Source: Bacillota bacterium
GTDB lineage: Bacteria > Bacillota > Clostridia > Acetivibrionales > DSM-2933
DNA: 64,000 bases
Reading direction: 5' to 3'
Assembly (NCBI GenBank): GCA_023430975.1
Contig: JAEYYB010000116.1
Span: 86,893 to 150,892, forward strand
The notes beneath the pieces are model-generated. The model saw only the letters and a program-made list of their open reading frames with translations. It was not told where the DNA came from and searched no databases. Shown here piece after piece: positions 27,209 to 35,719 of the stretch; the first letter of the stretch is position 1, and the number at the start of each line of letters is the position of its first letter. The translations under genes and the position numbers were made by a program.

Positions 27209-28192
27209 TCATATTCTAAAATTCTTACTGGATTTTGCTAATTCTAGCTGTTCGGATATGCTCTTTCCCATCCAACTGCTCCACTTATTCCTGTTATGCT
27301 TATACAGGTAATGAGAATAGTCTGAAAGGAGTTTCTGACTCTCAGACTCCAGTTTTCTAAAGTTGTCAATTGCCAAAGCTTCGAAATCAGTGTAGGATCT
27401 CTTGTTTTCAACGGATTTTAAATGTGTTGTGTTTTGTAGATATTTGTTTTCTAATGACAAACGAAATATAGATGGTTTTGGGGTTTGGTGAAAATGATCA
27501 CCATTGTAGTATATAAAATTGTAGTTATCCTTAACCCATTTGGCAGCTTCACAATAAAGTGCATTTTTTTTACGGGTATTTTCCGGGTTAATGCATGGTA
27601 TAAATCCCAGAAGCTTTTTAGAAAGCAAAATATCTTTTTTATTATTGGAAAGTAGCCGTCTAAGCATCAAATCAATGCATTTTGGACTTCTTGATTCTAA
27701 AAATGCCCAAACAAGGTCATATATAAATGCACCTTTTCTATGCCTTGTATAAATTAATTTTTCTACAGCATTAAGGCAGTTATTGTCCTTATATACTTTA
27801 ATTAAAAGTATTGCTGTCTTATCAAGCAATTCATCATAGCGTTGACTCATACCATCAGCCATATATCCTGTATTAAACATCCAGCTTAAAATATTATAAT
27901 TTTCCCTATCATAGATAAGGTTTATGTTATTATTGTAAATTTTATCAGTAATATCAAGTGCGGATTTGTTTCGTGTATTCAAATTATCAAAAATATCTAA
28001 GTTTCTTATCTCATCTTTCAATGCGAAAAGGCTTGGATAACTGAGGGTCGATGAATTAAGCAGCATTAATGCATAGTTCTTATTATTAGCACATAGATGA
28101 TTAAAATGGATTCTAAGTTTGTCAGGTCCGTTTTTTAATCTGTGCTTGTCAAAATAATTCATACGTAAGGAACTTGAAGTGTATCTCTTCAT
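27209..28192 (-). CDS. unknown protein upstream of tgl
   Basis: A 327-residue, basic, largely helical protein with no signal peptide or membrane segment and no motif I recognise. Features seen are an Asn/Lys-rich middle, IYTRHRKGAFIYDLVWAFLE and a C-terminal NRNKWSSWMGKSISEQLELA. Start ATG at 28192 follows TGGAG; an ATG 4 codons upstream is possible. Its position before tgl, with only 40 bases between, suggests a sporulation or coat role, which is inference from context only. Confidence 0.65.
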   Translation of the reverse strand: MKRYTSSSLRMNYFDKHRLKNGPDKLRIHFNHLCANNKNYALMLLNSSTLSYPSLFALKDEIRNLDIFDNLNTRNKSALDITDKIYNNNINLIYDRENYNILSWMFNTGYMADGMSQRYDELLDKTAILLIKVYKDNNCLNAVEKLIYTRHRKGAFIYDLVWAFLESRSPKCIDLMLRRLLSNNKKDILLSKKLLGFIPCINPENTRKKNALYCEAAKWVKDNYNFIYYNGDHFHQTPKPSIFRLSLENKYLQNTTHLKSVENKRSYTDFEALAIDNFRKLESESQKLLSDYSHYLYKHNRNKWSSWMGKSISEQLELAKSSKNFRI

Positions 28193-28356
28193 TTTTAACT
28201 CCATCTCCTAATTTTAACAGGCTAATATTATTAATATGAAATTTCTGATAATGTGTTACAAGATAAATGGAAATAAGGATTTTCTCTAACATTAATGGGT
28301 ATAATTTTGTTGTGATAATGTTTTTATATAATAAAGTCGAATTTTTGTCATTTTCC

Positions 28357-28385
28357 TTGATTACTTGATAGTTTTTATGTATAAT
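28357..28385 (+). promoter_or_regulatory. sigma-A-type promoter for the polyamine genes
   Basis: TTGATT (28357-28362), a 17-base spacer and TATAAT (28380-28385), 37 bases before the start at 28423. Confidence 0.6.
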
Positions 28386-28422
28386 CATTCTTATTAATTT
28401 AATTGAAGTTGGAGGGCTTATA

Positions 28423-29622
28423 ATGGGAAAAGCTTTAATTATCGGTGCTGGAGGGGTTTCCAACGTTGTAGTTCATAAATGCTGTCAGCACCCGGAGGTT
28501 TTTCAAGAAATTTGTCTAGCAAGCAGGACAGTAGAAAAATGCGATGCTATAAAAAATAAATTGGCAGGAAGCAAAACAAAAATTCATACCGCTAGAGTAA
28601 ATGCAGACGATTCAAAGCAGGTTATTGATCTTATTAGGAGCTTTAATCCTGATATTGTTATAAATGTAGCTTTGCCTTACCAGGATTTGGCGATTATGGA
28701 TGCGTGCCTTGCAACAGGCGTTCATTACCTTGACACTGCAAACTATGAACCACCCGATACACCGAAGTTTGAATACAAATGGCAGTGGGCATACAGGGAA
28801 AAGTTTAAGGAAGCAGGCATAATGGCTTTGTTGGGAAGCGGTTTTGACCCGGGTGTAACAGGTGTATTCTGTGCTTATGCCCAGAAGCATTATTTCGACC
28901 AGATAGACTATATAGATATAGTCGATGCAAATGCTGGGGATCATGGATATCCATTTGCAACAAACTTTAATCCTGAAATAAATATCCGTGAAATAACAGC
29001 AAAGGGCAGGTTCTATGAAAACGGAGAATGGAAGGAAACAGAGCCTTTAGAGTACAAGCATGTTTATGATCTTCCCGAGATAGGTCCTAAAAATATATAT
29101 CTTCTGTATCATGAAGAACTGGAGTCTCTCGCAGTTAATATAAAGGGAGTTAAAAGAATCAGATTTTGGATGACTTTTTCCGACAATTATATAAATCATC
29201 TGACTGTACTTCAGAACGTGGGAATGACATCGATTGAGCCCATAAATTTTGAAGGCAAGGAAATTATTCCGCTGCAATTTTTAAAAGCGGTTCTTCCTGA
29301 TCCTGGATCCCTTGGACCAAGGACAAAAGGAAAGACAAATATAGGATGCATCATTCAGGGAACAAAAGACGGCAAGCCTAGAACATACTATGTCTATAAT
29401 GTTTGCGACCATCAGGAGTGTTATCGTGAGGTAGGTTCCCAGGCGATATCTTATACAACCGGGGTTCCTGCAATGATTGGGGCTAAATTGATGCTGCAGG
29501 GTATATGGAATAAGCCAGGTGTTTTCAATGTCGAAGAGTTTGATCCTGATCCTTTTATGGACGAGCTTAACAAATGCGGACTTCCATGGAAGGAAGAGTT
29601 TTCACCTACACTACTGGATTGA
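28423..29622 (+). CDS. carboxynorspermidine/carboxyspermidine dehydrogenase (saccharopine dehydrogenase fold)
   Basis: NADPH-dependent enzyme that joins aspartate semialdehyde with putrescine (or diaminopropane) to give the carboxylated triamine. The 399-residue protein starts ALIIGAGGVSNVV (Rossmann GxGGV), has CLASRTVEKC, NVALPYQDLAIMDACL and GSGFDPGVTGVF, and YYVYNVCDHQECYREVGSQA near the end. It matches the saccharopine-dehydrogenase-like CASDH group. Its neighbour, 9 bases downstream, is the matching decarboxylase, which settles the assignment over a lysine-pathway role. Confidence 0.9.
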   Translation: MGKALIIGAGGVSNVVVHKCCQHPEVFQEICLASRTVEKCDAIKNKLAGSKTKIHTARVNADDSKQVIDLIRSFNPDIVINVALPYQDLAIMDACLATGVHYLDTANYEPPDTPKFEYKWQWAYREKFKEAGIMALLGSGFDPGVTGVFCAYAQKHYFDQIDYIDIVDANAGDHGYPFATNFNPEINIREITAKGRFYENGEWKETEPLEYKHVYDLPEIGPKNIYLLYHEELESLAVNIKGVKRIRFWMTFSDNYINHLTVLQNVGMTSIEPINFEGKEIIPLQFLKAVLPDPGSLGPRTKGKTNIGCIIQGTKDGKPRTYYVYNVCDHQECYREVGSQAISYTTGVPAMIGAKLMLQGIWNKPGVFNVEEFDPDPFMDELNKCGLPWKEEFSPTLLD

Positions 29623-29631
29623 GGTTAATAT

Positions 29632-30774
29632 ATGAATATTGATATAGATGTTAAGGCACTTCCAACGCCTTGTTATATTGTTGATGAAAGGCTTTTAATA
29701 AAAAATCTTGAAACTTTGAACAAAGTGCAGGAACGTACAGGTTGCAATATTTTGCTTGCATTAAAGGGTTTTTCCATGTTTTCGGTATTTCCTACGGTAG
29801 GTAAATATCTTAAGGGAATTACATCGAGCTCTCTCTTCGAAGCAAGATTGGGCTATGAAAGAATGGGAAAAGAAGTCCATATCTATGCTCCAGCTTATAT
29901 TGACGAGGAGTTGGACGATATAATAAGATATTGCGATCATATTGTTTTTAATTCTTTCGATCAGTGGAAAAGATTTAAGGACAAAGTTAAAGGTGCTGAC
30001 AAAAAAATTGAATGCGGTATTCGAGTAAACCCTGAATATTCGGAAATTGAGACACCGATATATAATCCATGCTATAAATATTCAAGACTTGGAGTTACGT
30101 TGCCAAACTTTAAGCCTGATGAGCTTGATGGTATTGACGGACTACATTTTCATACAATGTGTGAGCAGAATTCCGACACATTGGAGCGTACTATAAAAGT
30201 AGTTGATGAAAAATTCGGCGAGTATATTAAAAAAATGAAATGGATCAACCTAGGCGGAGGACATCATATTACAAGGCCAGATTATGATATTGAAACCCTT
30301 GTAAAGTCCATCATGTTTTTTAAGGACAAGTACGGTGTAGATGTATATCTCGAGCCTGGAGAGGCCATCGCATTAAATACAGGATATCTTGTAGCAAAGG
30401 TTCTTGATATAGTCAACAACGGTATGAATATTGCTATTTTGGATACTTCGGCAGCGTGTCATATGCCTGATGTTATAGAAATGCCATACAGACCTAATAT
30501 CATAGGTGCAGGCAAACCGGAAGAGTATCCACACACATACAGGTTTGGCGGGTTAACCTGTCTTGCAGGAGATATTATAGGGGACTATTCTTTCAAAGAG
30601 CCTTTAAAGCCGGGTGACAGGCTGGTGTTCTGTGATATGGCACACTATACTATGGTGAAAAACAATACGTTTAATGGTGTGAACTTGCCTTCAATAGCAC
30701 TTTATACCGAGAAAGAGGGCATTAAGATAATAAAAAGATTCGGCTATGAAGACTTTGAAGGACGTTTATCCTAA
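29632..30774 (+). CDS. nspC: carboxynorspermidine/carboxyspermidine decarboxylase
   Basis: PLP enzyme (alanine-racemase fold) that decarboxylates carboxy(nor)spermidine to (nor)spermidine. The 380-residue protein has the PLP lysine in LLALKGFSMFSVFP, HFHTMCEQN, NLGGGHHITR, EPGEA and the catalytic CDMAHYT motif. It directly follows the dehydrogenase. Together they give an alternative to the S-adenosylmethionine route. Whether the product is spermidine or norspermidine cannot be told. Confidence 0.93.
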   Translation: MNIDIDVKALPTPCYIVDERLLIKNLETLNKVQERTGCNILLALKGFSMFSVFPTVGKYLKGITSSSLFEARLGYERMGKEVHIYAPAYIDEELDDIIRYCDHIVFNSFDQWKRFKDKVKGADKKIECGIRVNPEYSEIETPIYNPCYKYSRLGVTLPNFKPDELDGIDGLHFHTMCEQNSDTLERTIKVVDEKFGEYIKKMKWINLGGGHHITRPDYDIETLVKSIMFFKDKYGVDVYLEPGEAIALNTGYLVAKVLDIVNNGMNIAILDTSAACHMPDVIEMPYRPNIIGAGKPEEYPHTYRFGGLTCLAGDIIGDYSFKEPLKPGDRLVFCDMAHYTMVKNNTFNGVNLPSIALYTEKEGIKIIKRFGYEDFEGRLS

Positions 30775-30805
30775 AGAACATTTAAAAATTGAGATTATAA
30801 TTAAG

Positions 30806-30882
30806 ACCTCATTACTTATGGATAATGAATAGATAATATGACATTAGAGTCCGCTATCTTTCAATCCGGTAATGAGGTTTTT
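30806..30882 (+). terminator. possible terminator with a long loop
   Basis: ACCTCATTAC (30806-30815) pairs with GTAATGAGGT (30869-30878) and is followed by a T-run. The 53-base loop is unusually long. The remaining gap up to 31311 holds family C copy 4 and no convincing gene. Confidence 0.4.
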
Positions 30883-31006
30883 GATGTAGATGAGGTAACT
30901 GATTTTTTTATCGGAACCTGTAAAAATTTTACTAAGATAAAAATTTAAAATGAAATATAGTTTAAAACTATATTATTCTGTATAATTATTATATATAAAA
31001 AAACGT

Positions 31007-31110
31007 TATATGAAAAGTGAATAATCTTTTACATTTGTCTATCGCAAATTCCGTAAAAGCGTTCGTTATTTGCTCTGACAAATGTAAGATTATTAACACT
31101 TTTCATATAG
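31007..31110. repeat. family C palindromic element, copy 4
   Basis: A 104-base palindrome, nearly identical to copy 1 at 221-323: arms TATGAAAAGTG and CACTTTTCATA, with the inner core GTAAAAGCG. It lies between nspC and the DUF4956 gene. Confidence 0.82.
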
Positions 31111-31311
31111 TTTGCACACGTACAAATGCAAGACTAAATTAATAAGTGCTTTCATATTAGATAATATATAAGAAGGGAGTTAATATAACAAAGGCTATGT
31201 CTATGGACAAGCACTATAGGTTATTAAGGTGTTTTAAGACAAATTTTACAAGGGACGGTGATCAAATTCAAAATATATTGAGTAAAAATATTTAGGGGGC
31301 GAACAATGTAA

Positions 31312-31995
31312 ATGCTTGATTCAATATTCAAATCATCAGAACACATAAGTCTTACAGTTGAGAGTGCGATGCTAACTACAATTATAGCTTTTTTACTGGG
31401 ACTTATAATAAGCATCACTTATATCAAGACAAATTCGAAGAAGAGTCATAATCAGAACTTTGTATTGACACTGGTAATGATATCACCCATAATAGCCATA
31501 ATAATATTGTTAATTGGCGATAATGCTGCACGTGCATTCGGCCTTGCAGGAGCTTTTTCCATTATTCGTTTCAGGAGTCAGGCTGGAGACCCAAAAGATA
31601 TAGCGTATGTGTTTTTTACTATGGCAGCAGGTTTGGCTTGTGGAATTGGCTTGTTTGGTTATGCTGCTTTGTTTACAATATTTTTGTGTATACTGACATC
31701 GATTTTATCTTTTTCTAAATTTGGAGCTAACAGAAACCATGAAAAGGCTCTTAAGGTAGTTATACCGGAGGATCTTGATTATAACGGGCTTTTTGATGAT
31801 CTTTTTGAAAAATATACAATAACTCATGAATTAAAAAGAGTTAAAACCACTGAATTAGGGTCGCTTTTTGAGCTTGTCTACATGGTTAATATGAGATTTG
31901 AAGCTAACGAAAAGGATTTTATGGATGAATTGAGATGCAGAAATGGAAATCTTAGTATCGTTCTAATTATGAATGCAGAAAGAGCTGATTACTAA
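31312..31995 (+). CDS. DUF4956 membrane protein
   Basis: A 227-residue protein with four or five hydrophobic helices in the first 140 residues and a cytoplasmic C-terminal domain. The GLAGAFSIIRFRSQAGDPKDIAYVFF stretch between helices is the signature of DUF4956. In other genomes the family often sits beside VTC-type polyphosphate polymerase and CotH genes; none is present here. The start is preceded directly by a start-stop ATG TAA at 31306-31311, which lies closer to the AGGGGGC site. Confidence 0.82.
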   Translation: MLDSIFKSSEHISLTVESAMLTTIIAFLLGLIISITYIKTNSKKSHNQNFVLTLVMISPIIAIIILLIGDNAARAFGLAGAFSIIRFRSQAGDPKDIAYVFFTMAAGLACGIGLFGYAALFTIFLCILTSILSFSKFGANRNHEKALKVVIPEDLDYNGLFDDLFEKYTITHELKRVKTTELGSLFELVYMVNMRFEANEKDFMDELRCRNGNLSIVLIMNAERADY

Positions 31996-32031
31996 GTATT
32001 TTAATATAAAAACTAACTGATTTTCACATAG

Positions 32032-32182
32032 AAATCATCTACATGATAAGGTATGATTGAAATATTACTTTCCGTTTTGAGCGTGTGTTCACGAGTAAAG
32101 TTAACACGTAAGCGAAATTATACGGAAAGTTATATTTTAACATGCCTAACTTATTCAGATTATTGTGTAGATGATTTTTTTT
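32032..32182 (+). terminator. terminator hairpin with a family A element in its loop
   Basis: AAATCATCTACA (32032-32043) is perfectly complementary to TGTAGATGATTT (32166-32177), which runs into a T-run. The loop contains the whole A element at 32048-32149. Without it the loop would be about 20 bases, a normal terminator for the DUF4956 gene. Confidence 0.65.
32048..32149. repeat. family A palindromic element, copy 4
   Basis: A palindrome of 102 bases with ends AAGGTATG and CATGCCTAA and arms ACTTTCCG and CGGAAAGT, complementary through a different base pair from copies 1 and 2. It is inserted in the terminator loop. Confidence 0.82.
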
Positions 32183-32375
32183 ATTGACAAATAATATTTG
32201 TTTATAGATACCGGAATGTAAAATTAGTTGCATATGGATAAAGTTTCAAGACGTTGAAATTAAAGGTTTTCAATTGACTTTGAAATTTTTATATGTTAAC
32301 TTAATGATTGAAATATCAGTAGCCTAAGGGTTTAAACTTAACTTATAGAGAAAAAGTCGGGGGGTAGCATTTTAA

Positions 32376-34520
32376 ATGAGTCATGAAATAAATAAAAATA
32401 AATTTTATTTATTTAAAGTTCTTTTATTTACATATATTTTTATTTTGTTCTTTATAATTGCCCAGAATAAATGTTATGCGGATTCATCATTTGTTGATCT
32501 GCTTTTTCATATAGGGTCTAAGCAATATACTTCTCAAAGTGAAAATAAGACCGTTGATTTAGCTCCTTTTATTCAACGCAATACAACACTTATTCCATTT
32601 AGGACTATTCTTGAGGAATTAGGATATAGTGTGCAATGGGATAAGAAGGCTAAAACAATAACGGCCTCAAACGAATCTACAACAATAATATTAAAAATAA
32701 ACAGCATTTATGCTGAAGTAAATGGTGATACTAGGATTTTGACTGTTGCACCTAAGATTGTGTCAGGGAGAACAGTAGTACCATTAAGGTTTGTCTCCGA
32801 GTGCTCAGGAGCATTAGTTTCATGGGATGAAGAGAAAAAAACAATACATATAACACAATATGGTAAGTTCGATACCGGTAAAGTATTGTATAACGAGAAG
32901 AACAACAATCAAAATATCTTATATACATATGATGGAAACGAGATTAACCGTATATCAATGGGGAATAAAGATATACAGAACTGGTATACTTATAAGGGAC
33001 AGGTATTTTTAACAGTATCTGAACAAGGCAAAGATATTAAAGGGCTTTATTTATTGAGAGAGAATGATTTGCAGCTTTTACTTGAAAATTTTGAAATAAA
33101 GGAGTCCTTTGAGTATAATGATAATCTTGTTATACTTGGCTATGACAGGATTAAACAATATGATATGCTGTGCAGATTTGACGGAAAATCATTTTATGTT
33201 GTTAAAGACAATTTTTTTTTAGGAAAAAGATTTATATTTAAAGATAAGCTTGTAATTAGTAAGTATGATAATAACAGGAGGTATTCGGTTGTTGTAATAG
33301 ATAAAACTTCGTGGGAACCAACTTTATTAAAGGACGGTTTTATTATCAGTGATTATGCTATGGATAACAACTATGTGTATATAATCGGTAATGAGCAGGA
33401 AGGAACAAAAAAGCCTCTTGTAGTTTATGATGGAAATGGAATTTCTTCAATCAGCTTTAAGGTGGTTTTGGACGATGCCAATGTAGATATCCGCAAGGTA
33501 GTTATGTTCCAGGGAAGATTATTTGCGGTTATTAATGGCGTTTTATGTATTGTAGACGATAAGGTCCCGATAAAGGTTGTTTTTCAGGATATAGGTGCTA
33601 AAGTTCAGTATGTAACAAGTTTTATTCAAGTATTAGATAATAAACTGTATTTAGGAACAGCACCTAATTCATATTTTTATGATGAAGATTATGTTTCCAT
33701 TAACAAGCCTGGCCAGTTTATAGAGCAAAAAGGCGGGATTATTGAAATATTTAATGTTACCAACTCAGAATTTGATATAGTTAATGCAACTTCGTACATA
33801 ACTCTTAATCTTGGGACATATCGAAGGCTGATACAGAAGTTTGAACCCATGGAAATAAGACTTGAGAACGATATTTTGATGGTATGGGGTAAAGATTCGG
33901 AAACATTTGATTTGATTCTATATACTTATGATGGATCGTCAGTTAACAGGATGGTGGACATAGTTAAAATAAATAATACCATTTCTGTAGGAGGCAAAAC
34001 CTTTATTGATGTGAGAGATAAAAACAGGTTGGATGGCACAGAAAGGAACACTATTATCATACAGGATGGTTCTGCAATTTCCAACCTGGTTGTAGGATTT
34101 GAAACAAAAAGGTGGTCTGACATTAATGGGAGTTTAATCTTTACCGGTTATGAAAGCTCAGGACAAAGAAATAAAGTGTATTCACTGAAATCTGAATTCA
34201 TAGAACAACTTGGTAATTTTGATGCGGATTATTGGCAGAAGTTTGGCAGCGAATTATTTATAAGTGGGTTAAATAAAGAAAACGGCTCATATCAATTATA
34301 TAAGTTCAAGGATGAAAAGAGTTTATTTTTAAAAGATAATATTAAGGTCTTAAATATAATAAAGGCAAAGGGACCATATTATTTCATAGATGCCATTGAT
34401 AAAGATGCTAATTCAAAGACAACAGAAAGTAGAATTCTACTGATTTATGATGATGTGTCCCGTGATTTTTACAGGGTAAAGGCAGGACTGCAAATAACAG
34501 AGATGCTATATGTACAATGA
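32376..34520 (+). CDS. secreted protein with copper-amine-oxidase-type stalk domain
   Basis: A 714-residue exported protein. An N-terminal hydrophobic signal ends near CYADSS (about residue 37). Residues about 45-165 form the Cu-amine-oxidase N-terminal-like 'stalk' domain: LAPFIQRNTTLIPFRTILEELGYSVQWD, then VVPLRFVSECSGALVSWDEEKKTIHI. The remaining 550 residues are strand-rich with repeated D/G-x-Y-x-Y patterns (LYTYDGNEINRI, LVVYDGNGISSI, LYTYDGSSVNRM), suggesting a beta-propeller. No enzyme motif is seen. The stalk domain does not imply oxidase activity. Start ATG after GGGGGGTA. Confidence 0.72.
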   Translation: MSHEINKNKFYLFKVLLFTYIFILFFIIAQNKCYADSSFVDLLFHIGSKQYTSQSENKTVDLAPFIQRNTTLIPFRTILEELGYSVQWDKKAKTITASNESTTIILKINSIYAEVNGDTRILTVAPKIVSGRTVVPLRFVSECSGALVSWDEEKKTIHITQYGKFDTGKVLYNEKNNNQNILYTYDGNEINRISMGNKDIQNWYTYKGQVFLTVSEQGKDIKGLYLLRENDLQLLLENFEIKESFEYNDNLVILGYDRIKQYDMLCRFDGKSFYVVKDNFFLGKRFIFKDKLVISKYDNNRRYSVVVIDKTSWEPTLLKDGFIISDYAMDNNYVYIIGNEQEGTKKPLVVYDGNGISSISFKVVLDDANVDIRKVVMFQGRLFAVINGVLCIVDDKVPIKVVFQDIGAKVQYVTSFIQVLDNKLYLGTAPNSYFYDEDYVSINKPGQFIEQKGGIIEIFNVTNSEFDIVNATSYITLNLGTYRRLIQKFEPMEIRLENDILMVWGKDSETFDLILYTYDGSSVNRMVDIVKINNTISVGGKTFIDVRDKNRLDGTERNTIIIQDGSAISNLVVGFETKRWSDINGSLIFTGYESSGQRNKVYSLKSEFIEQLGNFDADYWQKFGSELFISGLNKENGSYQLYKFKDEKSLFLKDNIKVLNIIKAKGPYYFIDAIDKDANSKTTESRILLIYDDVSRDFYRVKAGLQITEMLYVQ

Positions 34521-34527
34521 TAATATA

Positions 34528-34570
34528 GATAACGAACTGATATTTAACTTTACAGTTCGTTATCTGTATA
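34528..34570 (+). terminator. hairpin terminator after the stalk-domain gene
   Basis: GATAACGAACTG (34528-34539) pairs perfectly with CAGTTCGTTATC (34553-34564). The following T content is modest. A second hairpin at 34607-34641 (GAGAAACTATGGTG with CACCACAATTTCTC) lies nearer the converging gene. Confidence 0.55.
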
Positions 34571-34680
34571 TGAAAAGTACAAATTACATACATAAATGAA
34601 ATTTGTGAGAAACTATGGTGCAAAAAACACCACAATTTCTCGCAGAAACACAAAGATTTATTTCAGGGGGATTAAACTAA

Positions 34681-35262
34681 TTAAAAAGTATCTTTTTGAA
34701 ATGCTTTTCCAATAAGCTTCTTGAATATTCCTGACTGATTTTTCTTTCTCCATTTTGTCAAGCAATCATCAACATCTTGAAAATGCTTGTCCATCTTTGT
34801 CTCAAGCTTTCGCATATTATTTTCTATACATGCACCGAGTTCCAATTTGTTTTTTGTCAGTTCTTTTGATATATGTTCCTTGGTCATAGCAAATTCATTG
34901 GTGACTGTGCATGAAATTTCGTCCTTTAAGGCCAAAAAAATGCTTTTGAACTCAGCATAAGCAGTTTCATTGATTTTATAAGGAACCGTTAATGATACTT
35001 CAGGAGTAATAACCTCCGGTTCTTGTATAACATTATCCCTTTGCAATATTTTGCGGATAGCTTTGATCTCAAGGCCTTCATCCCGCATTGTTTTAATCTG
35101 ATACATAATGTTTGCAAGATCGGTATTGTAATACCTTCTACCACGGTCGTCCTTAGGAACTTTTATTTGAAATTCCTTTTCATAAAATCTAAGAGTATGA
35201 TCTGTAACATTTAGATATTGGCTCAATTCAGTTATAGAGTATCGTTCCTTCAGTACATCCAT
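34681..35262 (-). CDS. MerR-family-like transcriptional regulator
   Basis: A 193-residue protein. Residues 8-75 form a MerR-type winged helix (YSITELSQYLNVTDHTLRFYEKEF, then DDRGRRYYNTDLANIMYQIKTMRDEGLEIKAIRKIL). The C-terminal part is a long helix without cysteines for metal binding, so the effector is unknown. Length and layout resemble clostridial MerR-like proteins with a coiled-coil tail. The gene stands alone. Confidence 0.82.
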   Translation of the reverse strand: MDVLKERYSITELSQYLNVTDHTLRFYEKEFQIKVPKDDRGRRYYNTDLANIMYQIKTMRDEGLEIKAIRKILQRDNVIQEPEVITPEVSLTVPYKINETAYAEFKSIFLALKDEISCTVTNEFAMTKEHISKELTKNKLELGACIENNMRKLETKMDKHFQDVDDCLTKWRKKNQSGIFKKLIGKAFQKDTF

Positions 35263-35298
35263 CTTATGCCTCCGACCTGATTGTTTTAAAGCTTAAAT

Positions 35299-35390
35299 AA
35301 GGAATGACTAAAATATTACTTCCGATTTCTACGTGAGTGTTGACGAGTTAAGTCAACACATGAGCGAAATTTATAGCGGAAGTTATATTT
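35299..35390. repeat. family A element, copy 5 (diverged)
   Basis: GGAATGACTAAAATATTACTTCCG at the left is balanced by GCGGAAGTTATATTTAAG at the right, with GTGTTGAC...GTCAACAC inside. It is a distinct A subtype, matching the remnants near 35600, 40266 and 54951. It abuts family C copy 5. Confidence 0.7.
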
Positions 35391-35399
35391 AAGTTATTA

Positions 35400-35503
35400 C
35401 CATATGAAAAATGTTAATAATCTTACATTTGTCAGAGCAAATAACGAACGCTTTTACGGGATTTGCGATAGACAAATGTAAAAGATTATTCACTTTTCAT
35501 ATA
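35400..35503. repeat. family C palindromic element, copy 5 (reverse orientation)
   Basis: A palindrome of 104 bases, CATATGAAAAATG to CACTTTTCATAT, in the opposite orientation to copy 1. It is placed directly after an A element, between two genes on the - strand. Confidence 0.8.
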
Positions 35504-35599
35504 AGTATTTATTCAGTATGTATATAATAACATCAGTGTTAAAATATGTAAATAACTCCCTTATCATTTCCCAGAATTAATGCTTAATGTAGAGAACGG

Positions 35600-35675
35600 G
35601 TGCTTGCGAGTTAGGCCGACACATAAGTAATTCCTTAGCCATTACTGAGCGAAATTTATAGCGGAAGTTATGACT
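35600..35675. repeat. family A remnant with an internally deleted family B insertion
   Basis: A-type sequence (GCGAGTTAGGCCGACACATA and GAGCGAAATTTATAGCGG) is interrupted by AGTAATTCCTTAGCCATTACT. That 21-base insert consists of the two outer ends of family B joined together. The insertion point is the same as in the nested copy at 18919-19126. Confidence 0.65.
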
Positions 35676-35719
35676 AACACGTAAGGGAAGATGCTATTGG
35701 AAATTACATTAAGAGCATC

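Noticed and set aside
28149..28463. 104-residue frame on the - strand across the divergent region 28193-28422
   Set aside because: It overlaps both flanking genes, has no ribosome-binding site and covers the promoter of the polyamine genes.
31198..31296. 32-codon frame upstream of the DUF4956 gene
   Set aside because: It starts with ATG but has no clear ribosome-binding site and no recognised product; evidence is too weak to call a gene.
32376..34520. Calling this a copper amine oxidase
   Set aside because: Only the N-terminal 'stalk' domain is shared; no topaquinone Tyr motif or copper-binding His cluster was seen.
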